Positions 7,805 to 16,518 of a DNA stretch of 50,985 bases are shown one piece after another. This stretch comes from Bacteriovorax stolpii. GTDB lineage: Bacteria > Bdellovibrionota > Bacteriovoracia > Bacteriovoracales > Bacteriovoracaceae. A program made the translations under genes and the position numbers. The notes beneath the pieces were generated by a model. It ran no database searches and was not told where the DNA came from. It worked only from the letters and a program-made list of their open reading frames with translations. Position 1 is the first letter of the stretch, and each line of letters begins with the position of its first letter. The DNA lies in assembly GCA_945905815.1 (NCBI GenBank), contig CAMDQH010000017.1:1-50985 (forward strand), read 5' to 3'.

Positions 7805-8321
7805 ACTGATTATATTCTGTGTCTTCTGGGTCCAAAACTTCTTCTACCTCACCCATCCCTTCATCTTCATCAAAATCTTCACCCAAAAGTTTATTTGCCT
7901 CAAGAGTCAAATTAACATTTTCTCTAGAGAGTTTAAAAAAGTAATTCTCATCTTTGTAATTTACCTCCTGCCAATTCGGTTCAAATTCACTCCAGTCATC
8001 AGAGGCAAAAACTTGATCAAAGAAAATTCCCACAACATCGATAAAATTCAACTGTGTGCTCTTTACTTTCTTTTCATCATTCATTTGCTCGGGCCCGCAA
8101 GATAAAAAGCAGGTTATCGGAGCAATATACTCATCTTTTTCGGAAAGCCATGAAACAACCAAAAGAAGTTCCTCTTTGTAAATCTGACCATAAACATCAA
8201 AAGTACGCTGTTTTTTCTCACATTCATCCTGATAAGTTTCGTTGAGTAGGATCGATAAACTTAGAAGCCAGTCTTCCGGTATACTTTTTCCATTCTTAGA
8301 GTCTACTTTTCGAGCGAACAT
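7803..8321 (-). CDS. Hypothetical acidic cytoplasmic protein, 172 aa
   Basis: I do not recognise a family. The protein has no signal peptide or membrane segment, two cysteines close together (FLSCGPEQ preceded by ITC), a mixed alpha/beta centre and a very acidic C-terminus (DFDEDEG, then EVEEVLDPEDTE). The ATG at 8321 is preferred because GAGGCAGG lies about seven to eight bases upstream; a GTG at 8366 in the same frame would add 15 residues but has no ribosome-binding site. It stands alone, convergent with the H1-like gene through a shared terminator and divergent from the thiolase. Confidence 0.7.
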   Translation of the reverse strand: MFARKVDSKNGKSIPEDWLLSLSILLNETYQDECEKKQRTFDVYGQIYKEELLLVVSWLSEKDEYIAPITCFLSCGPEQMNDEKKVKSTQLNFIDVVGIFFDQVFASDDWSEFEPNWQEVNYKDENYFFKLSRENVNLTLEANKLLGEDFDEDEGMGEVEEVLDPEDTEYNQ

Positions 8322-8422
8322 GACGACCTGCCTCAATTTAAGATTTAGTAGCAATTTATCTATCACTTCATTAAAATAATCTTACAAGAAAGACAATCTT
8401 TCTCTCTTCAAGGAATCATATT

Positions 8423-9586
8423 ATGACCGTTTATATTTTAAGTGGTGCCCGTACGGCCATTGGTTCGTTCATGGGAACACTCTCACAAGTGCCAGCTCCC
8501 AAATTAGGGGCAGCAGCGATTGAAGGTGCGCTTCAAAAAGCTAATATTGAAAAAAATAAAGTAGACGAAGTTTTTATGGGTAACGTGCTTTCTGCGGGCG
8601 TAGGTCAAGCACCTGCTCGTCAGGCCTTATTATTTGCAGGCCTTCCGGAATCTGTTCCTGCAACGACTGTTGGCAAGGTTTGTGGGTCTGGACTTCAGGC
8701 CGTGATTTTAGGCGCACGCTCAATCATGACTGGTGACAATCAAGTTGTGGTCGCCGGTGGAATGGAAAATATGTCTCTCGCTCCACACTTGCTTATGAAT
8801 TCTCGTTCGGGTGCTAAGTTTGGCCCGACTGAAATGAAAGATTCTCTGCAATGGGATGGTTTGTGGGACGTCTACTCAAACCGTGCGATGGGAAATTGTG
8901 CTGAAGAGTGTACTAAAAAATTTAACATGACTCGTGAAGAGCAAGATGCTTTTGCGATTGAATCTTTTAAGCGTGCGCAAGCATCTGTTAAAGAGGGAAT
9001 CTTTAAAGATGAAATCGTTCCCGTAAAAGTTCCGGCCAAAGGTGGAACAAATGACGTTGTGGAGGATGAAGGTCCTTTCAAGGCAAATTTTGAAAAAATG
9101 CCAGGGTTAAAACCTGCTTTTGAAAAAGATGGAACGATTACTGCCGCCAATGCCTCAACCATTAATGATGGTGCAGCTGCAGTTGTTTTGGCGGGTGATG
9201 CTTATGCTTCCCAAGCTGAATTCAAAATTCTTGGTTATGCCTCTCATGCCCAGAATCCTACATGGTTTACTACGGCTCCTGTCGAAGCAATAAACAAATC
9301 TTTAAAGAAAGCTAATCTTACGATTGATCAAATTGATTTATTTGAAATTAATGAAGCCTTTGCCGCTGTTACGATGGCGGCCATGAAAGAATTTAAAATT
9401 TCACACAGTAAAGTGAACGTCTTTGGTGGAGCAGTGGCCATGGGCCATCCAATAGGTGCTTCAGGAACGAGAATTCTTGTGACTCTAATGAATGCCATGA
9501 AAAAGAAAAAAGCTAAATATGGTTGTACTGCTATTTGTATCGGTGGTGGTGAAGCCCTCAGTTTAATTATTGAGAGAATTAAGTAA
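8423..9586 (+). CDS. atoB: Acetyl-CoA C-acetyltransferase (thiolase)
   Basis: The 387-residue protein has all thiolase landmarks: the nucleophilic cysteine C87 in GKVCGSG, NEAFA, the histidine H342 in AMGHPIGASG, and the second catalytic cysteine C372 in CIGGGEA. Length and motif wording are those of the biosynthetic/acetoacetyl-CoA type. It condenses two acetyl-CoA or cleaves acetoacetyl-CoA, the step that links hbd (3680-4537) to acetyl-CoA. AAGGA lies nine bases before the ATG. Its stop overlaps the next start (TAATG), tying it to a cyclic-nucleotide-binding protein. Direction of use in the cell cannot be told from sequence. Confidence 0.94.
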   Translation: MTVYILSGARTAIGSFMGTLSQVPAPKLGAAAIEGALQKANIEKNKVDEVFMGNVLSAGVGQAPARQALLFAGLPESVPATTVGKVCGSGLQAVILGARSIMTGDNQVVVAGGMENMSLAPHLLMNSRSGAKFGPTEMKDSLQWDGLWDVYSNRAMGNCAEECTKKFNMTREEQDAFAIESFKRAQASVKEGIFKDEIVPVKVPAKGGTNDVVEDEGPFKANFEKMPGLKPAFEKDGTITAANASTINDGAAAVVLAGDAYASQAEFKILGYASHAQNPTWFTTAPVEAINKSLKKANLTIDQIDLFEINEAFAAVTMAAMKEFKISHSKVNVFGGAVAMGHPIGASGTRILVTLMNAMKKKKAKYGCTAICIGGGEALSLIIERIK

Positions 9587-10683
9587 TGACTACCGGAACA
9601 CAAACCACAGCTCAGGTTAAATCGGGAATACGAAGTCTGAAGACTGGAGAGATTCTATTTAATGATGGAGACAATGCTGAATCCCTTTTTATTATTCAGA
9701 AAGGTCAGATCCGTTTATTTAAACCGAAAGGTAAGGGGTTTATTGAGCTTGCTGTTCTTCGCACAGGTGAAGTTATTGGTGAGATGGCATTTTTTGATGA
9801 TGACGGCTCGGGTAAGAAGCGTTCTTGTTCTGCTTCTGCTATTTCCGGAGTTGATATTGTTGAGATTTCGTTTTTAGCTTTCGGTAAAACTATGTTGTCG
9901 CTTAATCCTTGGTTTAAAACCATCATTAATACTCTTGCTGCTCGTCTGCGTAAGGCAAATTCTCGAATTAAAGAATTGGAAGACAATGCAACGGCTTCGT
10001 ATGGGAAAAATGCCGGCACTTATGAGTTTATGAAGCCCATTGAGGTCATGAGAATTCTGGGTACTTTATTTTTAGTTTTTAAGGCCCACGGAGATGTTAA
10101 AGGTCAGGCACTTGCCGTAAACCGAAGAACTCTTACTTTATACACGGCCGATATGTATCAGATCATGGAGGTAAAGTTAGAATCCATCTTGAATTTACTT
10201 GTGTCTCTAAATTTGATGGAAATTGTAGATGACGAAGATAAAGTTCCAAACTTACTTCTTTTGAAAAATGTCGAACTGATTAAACAAATTTTTATTTTTT
10301 ACAATACTGAAAGACATTTGGTAGATAATAAAAAGATGCGTATTTCTGACAAATGTGAATTGATCATTTCTAAAATGCTGGAGAAGCTTCCTTCCAATCC
10401 TGTCATAGATATTCCGAACTTGAGAAATTCAGCAGATGAACCTGCTAAATTTACCAAGTATTATATTCTAAATCCCGTAATCGATGATTTTAAATTGAAG
10501 AGTATTCCTCTGAACCCAGATCATCTGGATGATGGAAAGAGTATTGGGATCTTTGGTGAGTTGATGATGGAAGATGGGAAAATTTTTATTGAAGCAGACA
10601 TGCCAAAAGTTCAGAAAATGTATCCGATTATTCGTTTTATGAATGCTGTGAAGAAGTCGAATGTTGAGAAGCAGAAGGAATAA
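9586..10683 (+). CDS. Cyclic-nucleotide-binding domain protein, 365 aa
   Basis: Residues about 15-125 form a CRP-type cNMP-binding beta-roll (GEILFNDGDNAESLFIIQKG, then GEVIGEMAFFDD with a downstream arginine in the phosphate cassette), followed by a long helix with RLRKANSRIKELED that could dimerise. No helix-turn-helix of the CRP kind is obvious. Residues 150-365 are an unfamiliar, mainly helical region. It may therefore act through protein contacts rather than as a classical transcription factor. The start codon overlaps the thiolase stop (TAATG), so both are made together. No membrane segment. The ligand (cAMP, cGMP or none) cannot be decided by eye. Confidence 0.82.
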   Translation: MTTGTQTTAQVKSGIRSLKTGEILFNDGDNAESLFIIQKGQIRLFKPKGKGFIELAVLRTGEVIGEMAFFDDDGSGKKRSCSASAISGVDIVEISFLAFGKTMLSLNPWFKTIINTLAARLRKANSRIKELEDNATASYGKNAGTYEFMKPIEVMRILGTLFLVFKAHGDVKGQALAVNRRTLTLYTADMYQIMEVKLESILNLLVSLNLMEIVDDEDKVPNLLLLKNVELIKQIFIFYNTERHLVDNKKMRISDKCELIISKMLEKLPSNPVIDIPNLRNSADEPAKFTKYYILNPVIDDFKLKSIPLNPDHLDDGKSIGIFGELMMEDGKIFIEADMPKVQKMYPIIRFMNAVKKSNVEKQKE

Positions 10684-10696
10684 CTACGCCCGGCAA

Positions 10697-12106
10697 TTAG
10701 TTACTTGCTGGGACGTAGAACACTTCAACGTTATCGCCTGATTTATAATAATAATTTGATGTCAGTTTTAACATATACCCCTGTCGCATAACAGGTGGGG
10801 TATTAGGGTAGCCGTTGTGGGCCACTTTAATATTGATATTTTGTTGACCTTCGGCTGCCATAAAAGACCAACCAGAAGCCGGAATTTCAGCACCATTAAT
10901 TTTAATCACGACTGATTCGAGTTTCGGAATTTTAGGAATATTCACGTAGCCAAAGTACTCCAGGTTTGAACTGGTAGAAATTGAAATACAGTCTGGATAT
11001 GTGACGTAATGGCTGGCATCAAACTCAACTAAATGTGCTCTGGTTGTTGGCTCACCAACAGTGGGTAGGATTCTAGTATTTTGGTTTCCAGGATTTGGCA
11101 AATAAGTCCAGCCAGAAGTCATTTCCACCGGAGCAGAGCTGGGAGAACTCTTAAAGACTTTGATCTTTCCTGGTTGAGTATCAATCACACCGTCAGTAGA
11201 AGTAATCGGCCAATACTTATAAGTATGAGGAACAATGATTTGTTGGATGCTGCTATTCACATCTGCAAAAACGGAACTTACATTAGTTTTTGAACAGAGG
11301 TCATAATGATCGGCAGATGCTTTAGGAGTAAATCCCGAATGACTATCATAGAGCGCTTGGGACATGGCCCCATATGACAGAGGAGAAGCAATGTATCCTG
11401 TTCTAACCGGATTACATTTAGTATTTGCAGTTACTGAGAAAAGACGCAGCTGTTGAGATTGCAAATAAGTTTTAAGAGTTAAGAGACTTGCTTTTCTAGT
11501 ATTGAAGACAGCAGCATTCTGAGCTGTCTGTGTATTTTGAGGGTATTCAACTTCTGTATCTCGCCCGTTAGAAACTAAGACCACAAAGAGATAAGCACTC
11601 TGTCTAAATAGACCATCTGATTGATGGGCAGTAATAAATTCTTGAACTCTTCTAATACCTGCCTCAGGTTGGCCAGAAACAATATTGGTAAAAAATGTGA
11701 ATTGTGAAGAAGATGTTAGAACCTGAGTTGAGGGAATTGTTATTGGTAAACTAGATGGATCTTTTGCCAGAACCTGATAGTCGCTATTTCCACCAGTTGT
11801 TTCTAGAAGTGGAGTTCCAATCACTCTATAATCGAACTGACTAGAAATGCTTGCGATCGTTTTTTGAATACCAGTTTTAACATCGCTAGAAATCCAATAA
11901 TTACTTTGTGAATTATCTACAACATAAAGGATATCAACTGCTGGCTTAATTAGGGTATGACCTGAGCAAGATGATTGTTGATAAACCTGCAGTGGATTCG
12001 ATTGATTCGAAGTCGATTGTGGAGTAGTCCCAAACTGTTCGGCCCCACATCCGGCAAGCGCCAAGAGAAGGAATAACGAGAGAAAAGCTGACCAATAAAT
12101 TTTCAT
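10697..12106 (-). CDS. Large lipoprotein with a von Willebrand factor A-like segment, 469 aa
   Basis: A lipoprotein signal peptide ends in LLALAGC (cysteine at residue 20). A low-complexity Ser/Gln/Thr linker follows. From about residue 57 the stretch VDILYVVDNSQSN contains D64-x-S66-x-S68, the metal-ion (MIDAS) start of a vWA domain; residues 57-290 fit such a fold (FVVLVSNGRDTEV could be its fourth strand). The C-terminal half, about 300-469, looks beta-sandwich-like. It is probably surface or periplasmic and might bind partners through a metal site. The ATG at 12106 has AAGGTGA five bases before it and is preferred to the GTG at 12115. Monocistronic; no family name assigned. Confidence 0.78.
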   Translation of the reverse strand: MKIYWSAFLSLFLLLALAGCGAEQFGTTPQSTSNQSNPLQVYQQSSCSGHTLIKPAVDILYVVDNSQSNYWISSDVKTGIQKTIASISSQFDYRVIGTPLLETTGGNSDYQVLAKDPSSLPITIPSTQVLTSSSQFTFFTNIVSGQPEAGIRRVQEFITAHQSDGLFRQSAYLFVVLVSNGRDTEVEYPQNTQTAQNAAVFNTRKASLLTLKTYLQSQQLRLFSVTANTKCNPVRTGYIASPLSYGAMSQALYDSHSGFTPKASADHYDLCSKTNVSSVFADVNSSIQQIIVPHTYKYWPITSTDGVIDTQPGKIKVFKSSPSSAPVEMTSGWTYLPNPGNQNTRILPTVGEPTTRAHLVEFDASHYVTYPDCISISTSSNLEYFGYVNIPKIPKLESVVIKINGAEIPASGWSFMAAEGQQNINIKVAHNGYPNTPPVMRQGYMLKLTSNYYYKSGDNVEVFYVPASN

Positions 12107-12291
12107 AAATATCACCTTAAGAGTTTCCTAGTGACCAGTTCGGTTTAAACCCTTCCAAACTTTAGCGAAGTAGTGGCAGTAGTTGAGTCAGGGATTGCCT
12201 TAAGGCCGGGAAAATATTGCCTTTTCCCCTCATTATAAAAGGAGCTGGGGTAAGATAGTATTAACAATTAATTCAATAGGTTGAGGATTTT

Positions 12292-13068
12292 ATGGCCGAA
12301 AATTGGTATTACGTTCAAAAAGGCAATCGTCAGGGTCCAGTCGATCAGGACGTTATTTTGACAATGATTTCAAAACAAGAACTAACTTCTTCCGATTTTG
12401 TTTGGAAGAAGGGATTTGATAATTGGAAAAAAATTAAAGAAGTTACGGAACTTCAATCAGCTCCTGAAGTTCAAACATTTCCATCGGCTCCGGTTATGAA
12501 TGAGGAGAAAAAGGAATTCAGTTTCACGAATATGAACGAAGCTGAACCTTGTATTTTTATTCGAATAGGCAACGATCGTGAATCGGCCTCCTCTGATTAT
12601 GGCCCTTTTTCTTTGAAGCAATTAAAACAGCTTTATAAGGAAAATCGAATCAACGGTAAAACATTTATTTTTACGACAGGGATGAAAGAGTGGAAAGTCA
12701 TGGGAGACCTTCCTGAGTATCAGGATTTATTCCAGGAACTTCCTCCACCAATTAAAGATACTGACCGTCGTACCGCTGCTAGAAAGCCTTTTATTGCGAG
12801 ACTTTTTGTCCAAAACAACAAAAAACTTTTTGAGGGCATATGCCGTGATATTTCGATTGGCGGCATGCAGGTCTTAGTAAATGATTTTAAAGGACTGGCC
12901 GGAGACAAGATTTCGATCAATGTTCACCCTGAAAACAGTGAGTACCACTTTACAGCAGCTGGTCTAGTTGTCCGAGTACTTGAAGGAAATTCCGGTTTTT
13001 CTTTTAGGTTTCAAGAATTGAATGATGAAGCTAAACGTTCAATAGAAAAATACATTCAAGAAAATTAA
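12292..13068 (+). CDS. GYF_2 (DUF4339)-PilZ protein, likely c-di-GMP receptor
   Basis: Two GYF_2-type domains (residues about 3-55, opening WYYVQKGNRQGPVDQD, and about 83-145, with YGPFSLKQLKQLYKENRI) precede a C-terminal PilZ domain at about 157-255. The PilZ c-di-GMP signature is intact: RRTAAR (R160, R164) and DISIGGMQ (D186-x-S188-x-x-G191). It should bind c-di-GMP and pass the signal through the GYF_2 domains, which in bacteria are usually protein- or proline-peptide-binding modules. It has TGAGGA before the ATG and leads a coupled operon: its stop overlaps the hydrolase start by one base (TAATG). Cytoplasmic, no membrane segment. Confidence 0.9.
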   Translation: MAENWYYVQKGNRQGPVDQDVILTMISKQELTSSDFVWKKGFDNWKKIKEVTELQSAPEVQTFPSAPVMNEEKKEFSFTNMNEAEPCIFIRIGNDRESASSDYGPFSLKQLKQLYKENRINGKTFIFTTGMKEWKVMGDLPEYQDLFQELPPPIKDTDRRTAARKPFIARLFVQNNKKLFEGICRDISIGGMQVLVNDFKGLAGDKISINVHPENSEYHFTAAGLVVRVLEGNSGFSFRFQELNDEAKRSIEKYIQEN

Positions 13069-13970
13069 TGGCAAGACCCGCTTTAAATATTTTTTCATCT
13101 AGAGATCATTCGCTACTTTCGCTACTTTCCAGTGATGGAGAGTCGCAAGTATTTGTTCGCCATTACGGTTCAACAAAACCGAAACTGCATTTTCTTCTTA
13201 TCCATGGTGCCCTGGAGTATTCGGCCCGGCACGTTGATCTTATCCATTTTGTCCTTCGAAATTTTGGGCAAGATGTTGCCATTACAACTTGGGACCATGT
13301 CGGTCATGGGCGTAGCGGTGGAGCAAGGGTTTATGTACCAAGTTTCAAAGTGTATGTTGAAGATATGAATTTGGTGGGCGAGTTCGTTAATAAAATGAAT
13401 GGGCCAGAAACGAAATCAATTATTCTCGCACATAGTATGGGTGGATTAATTGCTTTAATCCGTATCCTAGATACTACTTATGGTTGGGCATATCCTCTAC
13501 ATGGAATCATTTTATCAAGCCCATGTATCAAGCCGAGGCTGGCTTTTGGGGCTTCTTCTAAACCTGTTTTGGATAACCTTAACAAGTTATCTGGAAAACT
13601 CCATTTACCAATCATATACACGGGCAAAGATTTAACTCGTGATCCTGAGCGTGCGAATGATTTCGATAGTGATGCCTTAATTCCACGTTTCATTACTGTC
13701 AGGATGGCCAAAGAAGTGGTTGAGGCAAGTCATCGCATTCGCGGCTTATCTTATTATCTAAGAGTGCCCAGTTTGTTTTTAATTGCCGGAGAAGACAAAG
13801 TTGTGGATCCGGAAAGTACCGCACTCTTTGCACACGGAATAGAGAAGAAACTGACTAAGACCATCCATTACCCGAAGCATTACCATGAACTATGGAATGA
13901 GATTGACCGCTTTGAAATATTTGAAACAATGAAGAAGTGGATAGATAAGACTCTTAAGGAGAACGTATGA
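13068..13970 (+). CDS. Alpha/beta hydrolase, monoacylglycerol lipase / lysophospholipase-like
   Basis: The 300-residue protein has an alpha/beta-hydrolase core: oxyanion segment LLIHGALEYSARH, a GHGRSGG turn, nucleophile elbow LAHSMGG (S123; alanine replaces the usual first glycine), the acid in GEDKVVD, and the histidine in KHYHELWNE. These motifs and the cap region are typical of the PldB/monoacylglycerol-lipase group. It probably hydrolyses monoacylglycerols or lysophospholipids; no signal peptide is seen, so it may act inside the cell. Translation is coupled to the PilZ protein upstream and, by an ATGA overlap, to the lipoprotein downstream. Confidence 0.85.
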   Translation: MARPALNIFSSRDHSLLSLLSSDGESQVFVRHYGSTKPKLHFLLIHGALEYSARHVDLIHFVLRNFGQDVAITTWDHVGHGRSGGARVYVPSFKVYVEDMNLVGEFVNKMNGPETKSIILAHSMGGLIALIRILDTTYGWAYPLHGIILSSPCIKPRLAFGASSKPVLDNLNKLSGKLHLPIIYTGKDLTRDPERANDFDSDALIPRFITVRMAKEVVEASHRIRGLSYYLRVPSLFLIAGEDKVVDPESTALFAHGIEKKLTKTIHYPKHYHELWNEIDRFEIFETMKKWIDKTLKENV

Positions 13971-14494
13971 AGGCAATTCCCTTCCTTTTACTATTTTTAG
14001 CTGGGTGTGCGAGTTATAAAAGTTATAACCAGACGACAACTGGAAAAGTTGTTTTAAGAGGTGGAATTTATCAAAAAGAATCTTGGAAGGATCCATTAAT
14101 ATTTAAGCGAATGAGCTGGTACTACGGAATGACCTTATACTTTGATGCTCTCATATATCGTGCAGATTCAGGATCACCATTTTCAAAATGGTTTTCAGAA
14201 AGTGAAAAAGAGTTTTTTACTAAATGTGAAAACCTTTTAGTTACAGTTGCATACAGTTCTGATGCGACAAAAATTTCGCATGTGAACTTTCGGGAACAAA
14301 TGAAGTTAAATGGATACGATGATGTTGTTTTAAATAACTTTGCGTCCTACCTAAAGACTCACCCTTCTTCTCAGGAATGGCGGACAATGACATATAAGGT
14401 TATGGGTTACTGCAAACGATCCCCTTCACACTTAGGTACTGAAAGCATAGGTATCAACTTCCCAAGTTTCAGCTACTTGGAAGTCAAGCTTTAA
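13967..14494 (+). CDS. Small lipoprotein of unknown function, 175 aa
   Basis: The N-terminus MKAIPFLLLFLAGCAS is a lipoprotein signal with lipobox LAGC (cysteine 14). The mature part of about 160 residues has several aromatic residues and three further cysteines or so, but no family I recognise. The ATG overlaps the hydrolase stop, with AAGGAG upstream. The residue after the lipid cysteine is alanine, compatible with outer-membrane sorting. Its place as third gene behind a c-di-GMP receptor and a lipase suggests an envelope role, which is inference. Confidence 0.75.
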   Translation: MKAIPFLLLFLAGCASYKSYNQTTTGKVVLRGGIYQKESWKDPLIFKRMSWYYGMTLYFDALIYRADSGSPFSKWFSESEKEFFTKCENLLVTVAYSSDATKISHVNFREQMKLNGYDDVVLNNFASYLKTHPSSQEWRTMTYKVMGYCKRSPSHLGTESIGINFPSFSYLEVKL

Positions 14495-14559
14495 AGAATT
14501 TAAAAAGGTTCAAAGTGCTTAAGAAATATCAAGGCTGACCGATATGTATCTGAGGCATT

Positions 14560-16518
14560 ATGACTGATAAGAAATTTCAACGATTCGGAAAATATTTAAT
14601 TTTGGACCATCTGGTAGATGGTGGTATGGCCAAGATTTGTCGTGCCCGCTTTCTTGGTGAACAGGCCAATAAAATGGTTGTGGTCAAGATGGTTCAACCA
14701 CAATTCTCAAATGATGAAGCTTTTGTTCGCATGTTTCAGGATGAATTGAATATTACTTTCGGTATGCTTCACCCAAACATCATGCAAGTTTACGATTATG
14801 GTAAAACAAATGGTCAACTTTATACGGCCATGGAATATATCCATGGAGCGAATTTAAAACAATATCTAGATCGCTTAAAAGAGAAGAAAGTTGTTTTTCC
14901 CGTTGAGATATCTAGTTATATCATTTCCCAGGTTTGCTTGGGACTTCATTATGCTCATACATTTACTGATAAACTAACTGGCAAGCCATACAATATCGTA
15001 CACAGAGACATTTCTCCTCACAATATCATGCTTACTTATGATGGTGCAGTTAAGGTAATTGACTTTGGTATTGCGAAAGCAAACACAAACTCAGAAGCCA
15101 CTCAGGCAGGAACGATTAAAGGTAAGCTATCTTATCTTGCTCCGGAATACCTGGATGGACTTGAACTTGATGCCCGCTACGATGAATTTGCTGTAGGAAT
15201 TACCCTTTGGGAATTGCTATGTTCGCGTAAGCTTTTTCAGGCCAGTAATGATCTTGCTGTCCTTAAACAAATTCAAGCCTGTAAAATTGTACCACCTTCA
15301 CAAATCAATCCATCAGTACCAAAAGAGCTGGATGCAATCGTCATGAAGGCATTATCTAAAGATCGTGCCAACCGTTATGATAATCTTGATCAGCTAAATC
15401 GTGCTTTGGTACGTTTCCTTTATTCTCAATATCCTGATTTTAATGCATCTGATTTAAGTACTTTTTCAGAAGATCTGTTCAAGACAGAAATTCAAAGTGA
15501 TAAAGCAAAGTTTGTTGAATACGGTAATATAGACACAAATGTCTATATTGAGGACATGAAGAAAGAAGATAGTAAGACAGGGAAAATATCTAAAAAAGAA
15601 GTAGGTATCAAAGTTCAAGCTGAAGAAAGACTTAAAATTCGTGAAATTGATTTTTCCGAAGAATCCAGTCAAGTCATTGGTCTGGAAATTGAATTGAAAG
15701 GGACAGAGAAGACTGGAACCCGTAAGGCTGGCCGTTCCGCAGGTCCAGCGGCAGCCACATCAATTACTAAAAGTGTAAAACAAGCACCATCATCTACTGT
15801 TGCGAAAAAGAATGAAAAAGATAAAACGAACCCGAGTAGAGTTATCTCGAAAAAACAAGCAGCAGCTGAAGCGAAAAAATCGAATTCACAACCTATCATT
15901 ATAGTGATTATTGCAGCCTCTCTCGCAGCGATTGCCTACATTCAGTCTGATATGGTTGAAAGCATTATGGGGATAAATGTTTACAAAATGATTCATGGAG
16001 AAGAAGTCACTCGCGGAATTTCTTCTTTGCCTACAAATAAAAAACCGCAGGAAGCTGATGTAGAGGTTCCGAAAGTTGTTGCGCAGTTTGAAGGAAAAGT
16101 CGTGCTTAGTGGTGTAGATGTCACCATGGAAGTCTATATTGATGGAACAAAATTTGATTATGTTGGATCTGGGCTTAAAGTACCTATGGATAAAGATGTA
16201 GTCGTACTAATTAAAAAACCTGGATTTCAGCCTTTCACGAGTACTGTTAATTTGACTAAGGAAAAAGACTCATCAGTTATAAACGTTCCTGAACTTGAAC
16301 GTGCAAGAAATGGACTCTTGACTACATCTTTGAACTATACTGCCGGCTCGGTACTTGTATATGAGGAAAGTGGTGTCATGGTAGAAAGAGGACTTCCGAT
16401 TAGGGATCTGCAAATTCCCGAAGGTAGTTATCATGCTAAAATTGTGAATCCGATTTTAGGGACAGAAAAGAAAGTTGATTTTCATATTGAAGAAAATAAA
16501 AAGTTTTTTCTAGAATAA
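14560..16518 (+). CDS. Membrane Ser/Thr protein kinase with PEGA-like extracytoplasmic domain, 652 aa
   Basis: Residues 9-300 form a eukaryote-like (Hanks) kinase: ATP-binding lysine K43 in VVVKM, catalytic loop HRDISPHN (D150), DFG at 168-170, and an activation segment with several Thr before APE. Residues 300-440 are a charged linker, a transmembrane helix spans about 445-462, and the C-terminal 190 residues are outside the cytoplasm and resemble PEGA-type beta domains (VEVYIDG and similar turns). All catalytic residues are present, so it should be active. Likely phosphorylation partners include FHA proteins such as those encoded at 22197-23108 and 28920-29675, but nothing in the sequence proves this. 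The start has GAGG four bases upstream. Confidence 0.92.
   Translation: MTDKKFQRFGKYLILDHLVDGGMAKICRARFLGEQANKMVVVKMVQPQFSNDEAFVRMFQDELNITFGMLHPNIMQVYDYGKTNGQLYTAMEYIHGANLKQYLDRLKEKKVVFPVEISSYIISQVCLGLHYAHTFTDKLTGKPYNIVHRDISPHNIMLTYDGAVKVIDFGIAKANTNSEATQAGTIKGKLSYLAPEYLDGLELDARYDEFAVGITLWELLCSRKLFQASNDLAVLKQIQACKIVPPSQINPSVPKELDAIVMKALSKDRANRYDNLDQLNRALVRFLYSQYPDFNASDLSTFSEDLFKTEIQSDKAKFVEYGNIDTNVYIEDMKKEDSKTGKISKKEVGIKVQAEERLKIREIDFSEESSQVIGLEIELKGTEKTGTRKAGRSAGPAAATSITKSVKQAPSSTVAKKNEKDKTNPSRVISKKQAAAEAKKSNSQPIIIVIIAASLAAIAYIQSDMVESIMGINVYKMIHGEEVTRGISSLPTNKKPQEADVEVPKVVAQFEGKVVLSGVDVTMEVYIDGTKFDYVGSGLKVPMDKDVVVLIKKPGFQPFTSTVNLTKEKDSSVINVPELERARNGLLTTSLNYTAGSVLVYEESGVMVERGLPIRDLQIPEGSYHAKIVNPILGTEKKVDFHIEENKKFFLE

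Noticed and set aside
10688-10711. Hairpin between the cyclic-nucleotide gene and the convergent lipoprotein gene
   Set aside because: An eight-base stem with a G-U pair is present, but it overlaps a stop codon and has no T-run, so it is too weak to call a terminator.
12209-12229. Seven-base stem GGGAAAA / TTTTCCC in the gap before the PilZ gene
   Set aside because: No T-run and no matching riboswitch architecture; not supported as a regulatory element.
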